A DNA stretch of 64,000 bases from Plectosphaerella cucumerina (Eukaryota > Ascomycota > Sordariomycetes > Glomerellales > Plectosphaerellaceae): contig JAGPXD010000005.1 in assembly GCA_020746995.1 (NCBI GenBank), forward strand, positions 744,001 through 808,000. Reading direction: 5' to 3'. This document shows, piece by piece, positions 10,957-22,643 of this stretch (the first letter of the stretch is position 1; the number at the start of each line of letters is the position of its first letter). The notes under the pieces are model-generated. The model searched no databases. It worked only from the letters and a program-made list of their open reading frames with translations, and was not told the DNA's origin. The translations under genes and the position numbers were made by a program.

Positions 10957-13900
10957 ATGCCGCCCCCCAAGCGCAAGAGATCCGAGCGCATCCACGAGCC
11001 GGGTCGTCCTTCGCCTCATCGGCCGGCAGAGACGCCCATGGCTCAGCGCGACTACAACAACATGGATAGCCCCGGCCGCGGTGGTCGAGGTGGTGGCCGC
11101 GGCGGCAGGAGAAATGACCGTCGCGAGTCCTACCACAACAACCAAAACCACAACCAGCAGAACCAGAATGGCCAGTCGGCCAACAACTTCCAACAACCGC
11201 CGTCACCCGCTGTCGCGCGGCCTCCTCCGGCTGCGGCTGCTGCTGCTCCGGCGGCACCAGCACCCCAGCAGGCCGCGCCCACACCAACAGCATCAGCGGC
11301 CGCCGCCGCCGCCGCGACTCTCCCCTCGCCGACGCCGTCCAACTATGCATACGATATCCTCACCGACGACAAAATCTCTTCCTGGGCCGAATCGGCCAAA
11401 AAGGTTGCCGAACACGGCGCCCAGTCTAGGGAGGACGTCGATATCGTCGAGCTCTCCAACCTCTTCCAGGAGTTCATCCAGTCCATCGTGGACAACCGCC
11501 TGGACCCCACAGCCGCCGGGCACTGCGTCAGAGAGATCATCGGCCCGGAATCGACAGAGATTATTAAGGATTCTTACTCGTTCGAGCCGCACAAGCTCTT
11601 CCTCGACACCCTGTCGACTGTCGCCGAGGAGCTCATGGAGCAGCCCTCCGACGCCGACGCCGCCAAGCTGCGCGCCTTCCTCATCGCCAGCGGCATCTCC
11701 ACACAGCTCATGCGCCAGATCCTCGACACGCCACTGCTACAGAAGCTTGGCCTCATTAGGGACACCTTCGCCAGGGCCGCCATCCGATCTGCTACCAACC
11801 TGCTTTATCGCCAGGCAAACTACAACTTGCTTCGCGAGGAGTCTGAGGGCTACTCCAAGCTTCTGACCGAGCTCTTCATGAGTTTCACAGACGTCTCGTC
11901 TTCTGAGATTCCCTCCACCGAGGAGGCCGAAGTCGCCTTTGAGCGCATCAAGGCGCTCATCGGCACCTTTGACATAGACGTCGGCCGTGTCCTCGACGTT
12001 GCGCTCGATGTTTACGCGACATCCGTCGTCAAAGCTAGCAAGTTCTTCGTTAAGCTCCTCCGCGTGAGCTCCTGGTGGCCACGCACCCACGCCCCGGTCA
12101 ACGCAGTCTTTGCAGGCGGTCTTCCCCAATGGGCCGTGCCCAATGCCATCGAGCAGGACGAAGAGACTGTCGCGGAGCTCAAGCGCCAGCGCGATGTTCA
12201 GTTCTGGGACAGGGCACGAGAGCGTCAGATCCAGGCGTGGTTTGAGCTCGGCGGACGCCAGGTCACCGAAGAAGACCTCTCGGACGCCAACTTTCTCAAG
12301 AGTGCCACCGCCGAAGAGGCCGAGGCCGCTCGCAAGTGGATGGACGTCACGAAGACCCTCCCGCCCCAGGGCAACCGGGTCGCCGCACAGCTCCTCGGAT
12401 TCAAGCTCCGTTTCTACGCTTCGGACTTCAGAGATGACGAGGTCCTCCCCGCCAACCTACTCTACCTGGCCGCGCTTCTCATCAAGATCGGCTTCATCTC
12501 CATCGTCGACCTCTACCCTCACCTGTGGCCCTACGACAGTGAGATGGAGGAGTTCAAGACGGAGAAGATGAAGGAGGTCGAGGCGGAAGAACGCAAGAAG
12601 CGTGGAGGTGGCCAACCCAATGCCCTGCTCTCAGCCGGCGCCCTTCCCGACGATCCTGTTCCCGGCATGCCGTCCTCCAGGCTTCCCACCAAACCCTCTG
12701 GCGACAAACCCGCTGCCGAGGCCGCCAAAGAGAAGCCCGTCAACAAGCCTATGGAGCAGAAGGGGGCCCTCGTGACGAGCCTTCTGACCATCGGCGCCAT
12801 CCCCGAGGCCCTCTTCATGCTGGGTCTCTGGCCTTGGCTCATCGAGGCCTTCCCCGAGATCAGCGACCGCATCAACCGCATTCTGGAGTTCTCCATCGAG
12901 AAGATCTACCAGGAGAGCCGGCCGATACCGACCGGTCCCACCAACAACGTCGCCAAGAGGATCCCCGATATCGACCAGAACGGCGTTCCCAAGGGTTCCA
13001 TCAGACTGTCGGAGCTGCCTACGCGAAAGGCGATGCGCTGGCCGTATCCCGACGGCCGCCAGGGCAACGGCGACCAGCCCTACCGCTTCTTCTGGGACGA
13101 CTGGGCAGACAACGTCCCCGTCTGCCAGAACCTGGACGACCTTCTGGCCCTCTGCAACACGCTGCTCAAGATGTCGGGCGCAAACATTGGCAAGAGCCCC
13201 AAGCTCCTGTCCAAGCTGCTCGCCATTGGCAGGAAGAGTCTCGGCTCCGACAAGTCGCAGCAAAACCTCGACCGCTGGCAGGACCTGCTTACTAGGTTCT
13301 TGGTCCCCGCGCTCAGCGCGACCGAGGCGAGCGTCGCTGCTTCGGACGCCATCTGGTCGCTGCTCAAGCTGTACCCTGTCGCAACACGCTTCGCCATCTA
13401 TGCTGAGTGGTTCGAGGGTGCTACCTCTCGCCAGCCCGCTATCAAAGCTTGCTTCGCGCGCACAAAGGCGGCCACGCTAGGCGTCATGAAGCGCATCTCC
13501 AACAAGAACCTCACCGACAGCGCAAAGACCCTGGCCAAGACCAGCCACTCGTCGCCCGGCATCGTTTGCAAGGTCGCCCTGGAGCAGATCTCGTCGTACG
13601 CCAATCTCACGGATGCTATGGTCGAGTGCGCAAAGTACTTCACCGAGCTGTCCAAGGACGTGCTCGTCTGGTCGCTCCTCGGCGCTCTCGGCACCAACCA
13701 GCGCAGCCGCACGCAGGCCTCGTACATCCTCTCCGTCAGTGCCTGGCTGCAGGCGCTGTCCGGCTTCACGGGCAAGGTCTTCAAGCGATACACTGACCTC
13801 GACGTCACGCCCATCCTGCAGTACGTCAACGACCAGCTGTTCCACGGCAAGTCGACGGACCTGATCATCCTGACTGAGTTGACCCTGTCTATGGGTGGCA

Positions 13901-16900
13901 TTGTCAAGATGATCGACATCTCGGACGAGCAAGTTCAAGCCATGTCCGGTCTCGCCATGCTTCAACGTTACACGCTGCAGAACATGCGCGACAACCGTTT
14001 CAACTCGACAGTCAGCTCCAAGCGCCTGATGCAGGCCCTCGTTGACTCCAAGCTGGCTGGACGTCTCCTCATCAACATTGCCCAGTTCCGCCAGTCTGCC
14101 AGCTTCAGACTCGCCGACGACGGCGCTCACATCAAGTTCCTCTCCACGATGATGGACAACAGCCACCAGATCCTCATTCAGTACCTGGATCTCCTGCGCA
14201 CAAACATGGAGCCGGACGAATTCGACAAGGTCGTGCCCAGCATCAGCCAGATGATGGTTGACTTTGGCCTCGACGCCAGCTTGGCCTTCATGATCGGTCG
14301 CGAGAGCCTGGCCGTGCACATCTTCAGCAAGGCGGCACCGGTCAAGGCCAAGGTCGTCGCCGACAAGGAGGGAGACGTCGCCATGGGAGACGACTCGGTA
14401 CCCGTCGACACAAGCACACCTCAGGAGGACAGCCAAGCGACGTCTCAGAAGGACGACTCACAGAGTGCCGCTTCTGGCCTGATTGACGTTGTGCAACCCG
14501 TCATCGACTCTATCATCGCGACGACCCCGGCGGCCATCTGGACGAGGATGAGCGCTGAGTTCTTCGTTATCTTCTGGGCCTTGCAGCTCCGAGACATCCA
14601 GGTCCCCTGGAAGAGCTACTCGAGCGCCCAGGAGCGCTACTTGGTGCAGTGGCGCGAGCTGTCCAAGGACCGCTCCGGAGCGGGTCTCGCCGCCAAGGAG
14701 GCGAAGAAGGCAAAGGTGCTGACGGATTCGAAGCTCATCATGGAGGAGGGCCACGAGCAGAAGGGCCGGGCGGCCAAGGCCAAGATTCATATTACGCGCA
14801 GATTCTCGGACTGGTTCCCCGGCAGTGTCGAAAGCCTCAACGGAGCCTCGGACGCCATCATCGAGCAGTGTCTTTTCCCTCGACTTGTCATTTCGAAGAT
14901 GGACTGCGAGTACGCCTACTCGCTCGTCAAGCTGCTGCACGAATGGTCGTGCCCCAACTTCCGCCTGCGGGTGCTCTGCGACCGCCTCTTCAACGCCAAC
15001 CGTCTGCGCGCCATGCTCTTCACCTGCACCGTGGGCGAGGCCGAGCTGCTCGGCCGCTTCTTCCATCACATTCTGCGCGACATGGCAAAGTGGCACGAGG
15101 ATAAGGCGCTGTACGAGAAGGAGGCCATCGCCAAGACGGACGCCAACCCGCACGGCAGGCTCGGCTTCGGCGACAAGTTCAACGACGAGGGCAAGGCCAC
15201 TTCGCACATCCAGCATGAGGACTTCAGGGGTATTCTGTTTGGATGGCACAAGAGCATGAACGTCGCTCTCAAGGCGTGCCTGACTGGCACCGAGTGGATG
15301 CACATCCGCAACGCCATTTCCTTCATCACCGCGGTGCACGAGTTCTTCCCGGCCATCGACTTCATGGGAGAGCAGTTGTACGCGCAGTTTGATGCCATTG
15401 CCAAGAGGGAGGAGCACTCGAGGGAGGATCTGTCGACGCTTTCCAACGGCGTGCTATCGGTACTCGCCAGACGCAAGTCGAAATGGGTCAGGATCCAGGC
15501 TTTCAGGAACACGGTGAGTCGACATGCCGAAGTTGCATAGGGTTTTACTGACGGTTGTAGTCGGGCAAGGATGCAAAGAATGAAGGGACACAGCTGCGGC
15601 CCAATGCGCCGTCCTTCCAGCCAAGGTATGTATCTTCTGCTTCGTCGCAACGAGCGAGTCTGACAATTGGCAGGAATGGCGACGCAGAGGACGGCGAGGT
15701 CAAGGATGGCGCCAAGAGCAACTCGATGCCCGCCACCACACACAACGGCGTCAAGAGCCTGCCGCCGAGAGTCCCAGCAAGGGATAAGGCTGGCCTTCCG
15801 CACAACACCAACTCTGGACCGCCCACCGCACGACCTTCTCCGGCGCCGCCTAGTAGCATCCCCTCAAGGCATGCAACTCCCGCCGGCGGTCCCCAGAACA
15901 GAGGGACAAACAGAGCCCCGCCCCCTGGACTTCCCGCCCGCCCTCCTGGACCGATTCCCGACGTTCACCAGGGCCGCTTCGGTGCCCCCGCACAACCCGA
16001 GCGCCGCGACCGCGAGCCAAGAGATACCCGTGGCAACCGTGAGCCTAGAGAGCCGCGCGGTGCCGAGCCCGTCCGTGAGCAACGTGGCCGCGACTTCTCG
16101 CACCCTGAACGACGACTTCCCGATGCGCCTCCCGGTGGACCAGGACGCCTGAACGAACGAGAACGCCCAGCACGCCCAGAACAGCAGCCCCCTCGTCGCG
16201 ATACATCTGTCCCGGCTCGGGAGCGCCCCGCATCAACCGAGAGAAAACCGGTCAGGGGACGCACCCCTGAGGCTGGCCGTGGCCCTCGCGACGCACCAGC
16301 TCAGGCTGCCTCGACAAGCGCGCCTGCCAAGGGTGAGGAGCCGCCGATGAACCCTGCCCGAGCAGCTCTCTTCAACGACTCCCCGGCAACCAGGGAAGGA
16401 CGTCCTCCTCGCGATGACCGTCCTGAACGTCCTGACCGACCCGAACGCGGGGACCGACCTGGACATCGCGAGCGCAAGCGGCCTGGCGAGCAAGACACGC
16501 CCGAGGTGGCCAAGACCGACCGGGCTGCACAGTTTCAGGATTCAGGCCCACGCCCAGCTCGTGACGACCCCCGAGACCGCATGGGCGCCAGGACCGGCTC
16601 TCCCGCCCGCGGCCGACGCCAGGATTTGCACGACGCGCCCCGTGAGGACTTCCGAGGCCCGCAGCAGGATCGCCGCCCCCATCCGCGGGATCCAAGGGGT
16701 GAGGGATTCCAGCCTCCGCACCCCCGAGGCCAGGAGAGGGACGACCGCGCACCGGTGGAAAGCTCTAGAGATGCTTTCCTCAACCGCGAACACGACCACA
16801 GCCGAACCCGACAGGATGACAGCTATGGGCGCCTGAACCCGATACAGTCGGTGCTCAGCGAGACGCCGAACAATGCTCCGTCGGGACCTAGGGGACGAGG

Positions 16901-18110
16901 ATCGGGTCGTGGCAGCCGCAACAACGTCAACACGCCTCCGCCCCCGCCACGTTTCCCGGGACACAACGACAACCCGAACACGGTGGCTATCGAGGAGAGG
17001 CAGCCGCCCACTGGCCCCGGTGGTAGGGGACGTCAGCATCATACTCAAGGATCCATGTCGACACCCATGTCGGCTGACCGCCCGCCGCACCAGACGCCCT
17101 CCAGCGCTGGACCCCCAGGACCTCAGGATACCCCGTCTGTGGGCGTGCACCCATCGCGGATGGCGCAGATCAACGGACCTGGTCCCTCGCCTGCAGGAGG
17201 ATCGGGACCGGGGCCCCGCCCCCCTCGTCAACACAACACGCCAGACCGCGGACCACCTGGACCGGCAATTCGTGAACAGCAAGGCGGCTACCATTCTTCG
17301 TCGTCGCAGAGCCTCCCGATGGCGCCGCCGACGGGACCAGGAGGCAGCGAGCGCAGCAAGGGCCCCCGCAGACAGTTGGATGGTATCAACACCATCCTCG
17401 AGGGCGGCACCGCAGGCAACAGGACTCGCCGTAGTATCGCCAACTCTGACGCCCAGGTGCTGACCGGCGGATCCCCGGTGACGACGCCGGCCCACGAAAA
17501 GACGAACCCGATCCCGGAGAGGACGTCTTCCAACGGCGGCGAGGGCCACACACGAGGCGATCGCGAGCGCAGCCATAGGGACCGCGAGCGAGGCGAACGC
17601 TCTGGCCGCAGCTCCAGGAGACACAGCCAGGACCGCGCAGCTCGCGACAGAGAGCGCACTCCAGGAGGACGTGAGCGCGATCGTGAAAGCAAGGAGTACC
17701 GCGAGAGGAGGTCGGAACACTCGGCTGGACACTCATCGGGTGGCGCCAGGGAGGAGCGGGATCGCGATTCATCCAGGCGGTCTGCCCGCGAGCCTTCGGG
17801 CAGCATGTCGCGGCCGGAGCCCCGGGTCGACCCTCGCGCCAACGCAATGCAGGCGGCCGGCGTCATGGACCCGATGGGACCGCGCGAGCCGCGCACGAGA
17901 CACTCTGACCGCGGAGGTGGCGAGGCAGGTGGAAGACATGAGGAGTGGGGAGGAGGAGGAAGCATGAGAGGAGGCCGCAACGGGCACCGGGACGGGGGCC
18001 AGCGGCCTGGGGACGGACGACTGGAGCCGCAGCGCGACGATCGGAGTCGCAAGCGGAGGAGCGACGACGCGACGGGATTCCAGCCCGACAACAAGCGGCC
18101 GAGGCACTAG
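10957..18110 (+). CDS. THO2: THO complex subunit 2 (mRNA export and transcription elongation)
   Basis: Tho2 is the large scaffold of the THO/TREX complex, which packages nascent mRNA for export and limits R-loops. Exons are 10957-15513, 15561-15625 and 15674-18110, giving 2352 residues, normal for filamentous fungi. The N-terminus has a basic MPPPKRKRSER start, an RGG cluster (residues about 41-52), a Gln/Asn stretch and an Ala/Pro tract. The middle (about 140-1540) is the helical Tho2 body, including a stretch resembling the conserved domain around YLVQWRELSKDRSG. The last exon encodes about 810 residues of disordered Pro/Arg/Asp/Glu-rich tail ending in a basic patch. The start at 10957 was preferred to the in-frame ATG at 10777 because the following residues look like a genuine fungal N-terminus and the upstream stretch does not. 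Both introns are under 50 bp. Confidence 0.9.
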
Positions 18111-18740
18111 GAGAGGCCGGCGGCCGTGTACGGGTTGGCTACTGCGACGACGACGCGCATGACGGAGCGGACCACACATACGCACGCGGCGCAAACACAC
18201 TTGTAGACACCACCCATGTTTCTATTACCGGCAGTTTCTTGGAAGGGGGAAAAAGTTCTCCCCCCCTCGGTCTTCTTGTTACACGACCAGTTCTTTTTTT
18301 GCTTCGACGCCCTGAAGAGAGGCCAGACTATCAGCATCATCATTACCCAGCAATCAATCAAACGAAGGCTTCTTGTTCACTCTGGCACATTATTCATTTG
18401 CTTCGGCATCAGCGGATACCCAGGAAGGGAGGGATTAGGGGGAGGTCGAGGAGGATAATACCCCAGGAGAGAGAGAGAGAGAGAGAGAAATGCTCTCTCC
18501 GTGTACTTGTGCTTGTTGTACGATGTTTGGATGAGGGGGCATAAACATGAGGAGGGCACGACATAATGCATGTGACGCAGAGGGGATGAAAACATTCTAA
18601 AGTTGTATGATGCTGCAAAAATGGGGGGCATCTATCTCGCTCCGTGTACACATGCTCGTAAGCTGGGCAAGACTCTTTCCTGCCTGTTTCCCGCCTGGTA
18701 TCCAACGTCCCTCTTTCCACATAGCACCCTAGGTGAACAC
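18111..18740. other. Convergent intergenic region, THO2 and carrier
   Basis: This space lies between two 3' ends and presumably holds both 3' UTRs. The only structure seen is a GA dinucleotide run, listed separately. No coding region is supported. Confidence 0.5.
18467..18488 (+). repeat. (GA)11 microsatellite
   Basis: An uninterrupted run of eleven GA units sits in the region between the THO2 and carrier 3' ends. A much shorter GA run lies at about 31137-31153. It could be used as a length-polymorphic marker; no function is implied. Confidence 0.9.
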
Positions 18741-19843
18741 CTAGAACATCTTGTTCATGGCCTGGTGGGCCAGCTCGACGCCGAGGAAGGTGGCGGCGTT
18801 GGCGGGCACGGCCCTGGCCAGGGCGGGGCCGAAGCCGGGGAAGAAGGCCTTGTAGCCGCCGCGGGCGTAGACCTCCTTGACGACGCCGGAGAGGGTGACG
18901 TTGCCCTCTGCGGTCTGCAGGCGGCTCTTGACGGTGTCGACGGGGAAGACGGGGATCCACATGGCGACACCGGCGGCGGCGCCGGCGGCGGTGATGGCGA
19001 GGAGGGAGATGTCTCCCGCGGGCTTTCCGGTGACGGGGTCGACGGGGGTGAGGCGGCGCTTAATGTACTCGTAGGCGGCGAAGTAGGCGGCGGAACCGGG
19101 CCCGTCGCGGGCGAGGGTGGCGACGGAGCCGCGGAAGACGGAGCGCAGGCCGCCCTCGGCGTAGAGCTGGCGGACGACGTCGGTGCCGCCTGTGTAGCGG
19201 GGCTTCTCGCCGGGCTTGAGCTTCTGGGACTGGACCTGGAGGATGACCTTTACGCGCTCAAAGGGGGCGGTGATGGCGGTCATGGGGATGGCGGAGAAGA
19301 AGCCGGCGGCGGAGACTTGGGCGATTGTGAGGGGCTGGCCGTCGGGGATGGGGGCCGAGACGGAGCGGACGAGGGACTTGCCGAGGTCGTAGCCCCAGAA
19401 GGAGACGGCGACTGGGCGGGGGAAGTCAGTGACGGATAGAAGAGGATGAGGGGAAGGAGGGACGTACACATGGGCGTGACGCCGACGAGGGGCGCGGAAA
19501 CACCGGCGTAGAGACCGCGGGCGAGACCATCGCGGGCAATGGACTTGCGCACGACGTCGAGGGCGCTCGAGTAGACGCCCTTGTCGGCGGTCTGCAGGCG
19601 GACCTTGACGAGGTCAAAGGGGTGTCCGACGACGACGGCGCAGACGCCGCCGAAGCCGCCGGCGGCGAAGGAGCGGAGCTGGGCGAGGCCGCCGGAGACG
19701 GCCTTTTGCGTGTCGGCCTTGAGCTCGGCGGGGGTCTCGGGGAGGGAGGGGATCTTGTCGGCGACGGGGGCGGGGAGGGAGGCGGTGGCTGCGTTGACGG
19801 CGTGGGCGGCGCGGGCCGGGGGGGAGGATGGTTCGGAGCCCAT
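18741..19843 (-). CDS. CRC1: Mitochondrial carrier, carnitine/acylcarnitine type
   Basis: This is an inner-membrane carrier of the SLC25 family. Exons are 19843-19468 and 19411-18741, giving 348 residues. Three repeats each carry the carrier signature PxD/ExxK/R: PFDLVKVRLQTA (about 75-86), PFERVKVILQ (about 175-184) and PVDTVKSRLQTAEG (about 282-295). The combination of GHPFDLVKVRLQTA with FAVSFWGYDLGK matches fungal carnitine/acylcarnitine carriers (Crc1, Aspergillus AcuH), which bring acetyl- and acylcarnitine into mitochondria for growth on acetate or fatty acids. The first 45 residues are a low-complexity leader before the first helix. Substrate assignment is by family resemblance; the carrier fold itself is certain. 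Confidence 0.87.
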
Positions 19844-20482
19844 TTTGGGTGTTGTGGGAGAGGGAGGGAGGAGGGAGTTTGTCGTGGGGAGGTTCTCCCT
19901 TTTGGTGGTGGTGATGGCTGGTTTCGGTGTTGCGAGCGAGCGATTGAACGCGGCGCGACGGCGCGGCTCGAGCTGACCGACCGACCGACCGACGACCCGA
20001 CCGGGGAAAATGTGGGGGTTACGTCACTGTTCTTGCCGAGGCAGTTTGGGGAGCTTCCTCGGTGCGAAGGCTGGAGCACTTGTCGGACCTGCGTCGGGGG
20101 ATAGCAATTGAACAGTTGAGGGAAATGATTGAAGCAGAGATTCGAGAATTATGGTCGATTTGGAGAAAAACACGGTGGTGCGACGTGACGAAGAGGTCCG
20201 TCCGACCGGAGGGCAGGTGCGAAGTTTACACGTGAAATCCCATGCCGAGTCAGCAAGGTAAGGGCGGCGCACCGGAGGAAGGAAGAAGGGGGCCAAGACC
20301 CCGCGCATGCCCCTTTCGTCCCTCTTTTCTCCCCAGCCGATCATTCCCGAGGACACTGGAGTTGAGGAGGAAACGACCCCACCTTCTTCGGCAGCAGTGT
20401 TGGAGTTTTCAGCATCGTGAAGCAACCGAGCATCACGGCCTTGGGGTCTTGTGCGCTCACTACAGGCAAAGTCACTCGAATG
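19844..20482. other. Region between the carrier start and the regulator's 3' end
   Basis: It contains the carrier promoter (right of 19843) and the 3' UTR of the Zn2Cys6 gene. A (GACC)n run is listed separately. No further gene is supported. Confidence 0.5.
19975..19993 (+). repeat. (GACC) tetranucleotide run
   Basis: Four full GACC units plus a partial one lie about 135 bp upstream of the carrier start codon. It is a simple repeat within the leader or promoter. Confidence 0.8.
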
Positions 20483-22399
20483 CTATTCTACAACTGCAGA
20501 GTTCTGATCAGTCACAATCCCCGCCCCCAGTTCAGTAGCCGTCGCCTTGGAGTCAAGACTCGTCAAGATGTCCAAGATCTGGTTAAACTGCGACGTAGCC
20601 CTCTTGCGAAGGGTGCCGTTGATAGCATGGTTGACCATCTCCAGGAGAATAGCCCCGACGCGGCGTATTCGTTGGATCTATCACACGTCAGCAACACACA
20701 CCTGACAGGAAAGGAGTAGACGAACCGCCGCTTCGCCTTGCACCTTGAGACACATGAACGGGACAAGGTGCATTTCCAACAGGAAGTCCTGCACGATTTC
20801 GAGCTGCCGTACGGCTAGGGACTCGGCTTTGTTTTCGAGACCTAGGACCTCGGGGATGCCTTGCTGCATGCACTCGTGGAGGATGACGAGACGCATGCAG
20901 TGGTAGACGGAGAGGATGTTGTTTCGGAGAGCCCAGAAGGACTGTGCCTGGTAGGAAGCTGTGGCGTCATCGGTGCCATGACTGTTCGGGGAGCGAAGGC
21001 AGTGCGGTAGATCGTCTAGCACACCGAGGAAGGTTCGGTGGACTCGGACCAGCTCAGCCCAGTCTTCGTCGTCGTCAAGGATACCGGCAAGATTTGGTGA
21101 TGGGCCTTTGCGGTTGGCGAAAGACTTGAGGCGATGGATAAAGTCGGCAACAGTAGCCCACAGGCGCGTCTTCAGATGGAAGCCCTGGATCAGCGAGTCC
21201 TCTGTCGCTCGGCTGTTGAAGGGGTTTGTCGGGTCGAGGAGCTGTTCCGGACACGGTCCCTGTTCGCGGAGCGTCAGTAGACCATGGGACAGAATGTCGC
21301 TCATGACCGAGGGCCGTCCTTCAAAAGCCGTAGCGGTGCGGTCAGTGAGGTAGATGAGCCAAAAGCTGGCCCTCAGGAGCTGTGCCTCCAGAGCTGACGA
21401 GCCAACCAACGGGACAAGTGTTTCCTCATCATATAACCGCGTGCGCAGGGCCATGACGGTAACCTCGCCCGAAACATGCCATGCCACGCCGTTCTTCCCT
21501 GTGACGTTTTGAAGGGCTGATGACTGCCAGATGCGCGAGGTGTACGACGATGCCACCGGGGACTCGAGGTCCAACTCCTCGTAAAGACGGAGCATAGCCC
21601 TTGAGGCATGGTAGAAGGGCCAGGTGAGGGAGACGGCGCGCAGGCCTGGTCGGGTGGAAGAAGTAAAGGGTCCGTCGGGGACTACGGAGGTGATGAAGGC
21701 GCAGAGGGCTGTGACGAGGGTGAAGCCTCGCATGGTGGGGAGGGGAGAGGACTCGTCGGTGGAGGATAGATCGGACACGGCCTTGCGGAGGGATGGCTCG
21801 TGGGCGATGGGGGTGTTGGGAAAGATGTACTGGACGAAGAGGTCGATGCTTTTGTGCATGATGCTTAGGACTGGGTCGAGGAGGTGGTCCAAGTCGGCGG
21901 TGGTATCGAGGTCTGAGGGGGCAGATGGCCGGAGGAGAATGTTGCCGACCTCGAGGACGAGACTGTGTCGGATTCTAGCTGCTGCTCCTGGTTGTGTGTG
22001 TAGGCTTCCATTGCTATAGCCGCCTAGCGGAGGCAAGGTACCGCGGGGACTTGCGCTCAGGGTGCTTATCGTTGGAGCATGCTGGATGTTGGGTGGTGAC
22101 AAGTGTGAGGGCGAGAGAACAGTAGCCGTCTGCGTATGGTGATGATGCTGGTCAAGAAATGACGGACTCGGAGTAGTCCAATTTACAGCTGGGGTTGTAG
22201 GAGCAGCTTCGGGTGATGTTGCAGCATGACGGACCGAGTCTGCTCCAAGCGTGGCTCGAGGTTTCCGGCCTCGTCTCCTCGGTTGGATCTGGAACTCGCA
22301 GGCGAGGCCGGCGATGCGGCAGTTGGCACAGGGATTGGCGGCGTCGCACCGGACTTTTCTGCGCTTGCATTCGTCGCAGGCCCTGGCGAAGAGGGGCAT
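20483..22399 (-). CDS. Zn2Cys6 transcription factor, probable regulator of the lactose block
   Basis: Exons are 22399-20744 and 20677-20483, giving 616 residues. A Gal4-type binuclear zinc cluster sits at the extreme N-terminus (Cys 8, 11, 18, 24, 27, 34; spacing C-x2-C-x6-C-x5-C-x2-C-x6-C), followed by a basic RRRGRKPR linker, a Ser/Thr/Pro/His-rich stretch, and from about 160 onward a fungal-specific transcription-factor middle domain. The start at 22399 places the cluster where it usually lies; an in-frame ATG exists at 22618. The last exon follows a 66-bp intron and ends in a helical tail. It lies 245 bp downstream of the beta-galactosidase on the same strand. The shared CCCACGG motif in both promoters suggests, as inference only, that it controls the neighbouring enzyme and transporter. 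I do not recognise a named orthologue. Confidence 0.85.
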
Positions 22400-22464
22400 G
22401 GCGGGGAGGGCAATGGCAGCAGCACCGTGGGAAGGGTGTGAGGTTGAAGTCGAGGAGAAATGCG

Positions 22465-22487
22465 CCGTGGGGAGATATTTCCCACGG
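22465..22487. promoter_or_regulatory. Inverted repeat CCGTGGG-N9-CCCACGG upstream of the Zn2Cys6 gene
   Basis: The two seven-base arms are perfect inverse complements, 66-88 bp upstream of the regulator's start codon. Inverted CCG/CGG triplets are classic targets of Zn2Cys6 dimers. Similar CCCACGG half-sites occur in the promoter between the beta-galactosidase and the transporter, so this may be an autoregulatory operator. The sequence is certain, the role is inferred. Confidence 0.45.
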
Positions 22488-22643
22488 GGATTTCGGTGCT
22501 GGACCCACTCGCACCTTCCCCGCGTTCCCTCGCCCGACATCCGTGACCCATAAATCTTGGGACTTTTGGTCGCCGACACTGTGACACAGTAGAAGGAAGA
22601 AACTGAAGCCATCACCATCCATTCTCTCCATCTAATCTACCCA

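Noticed and set aside
16542..17732. 396-codon minus-strand frame in the THO2 tail region
   Set aside because: Shadow of the low-complexity last THO2 exon, with no domain of its own.
18603..19439. 278-codon plus-strand frame
   Set aside because: Antisense shadow of the mitochondrial carrier's second exon.
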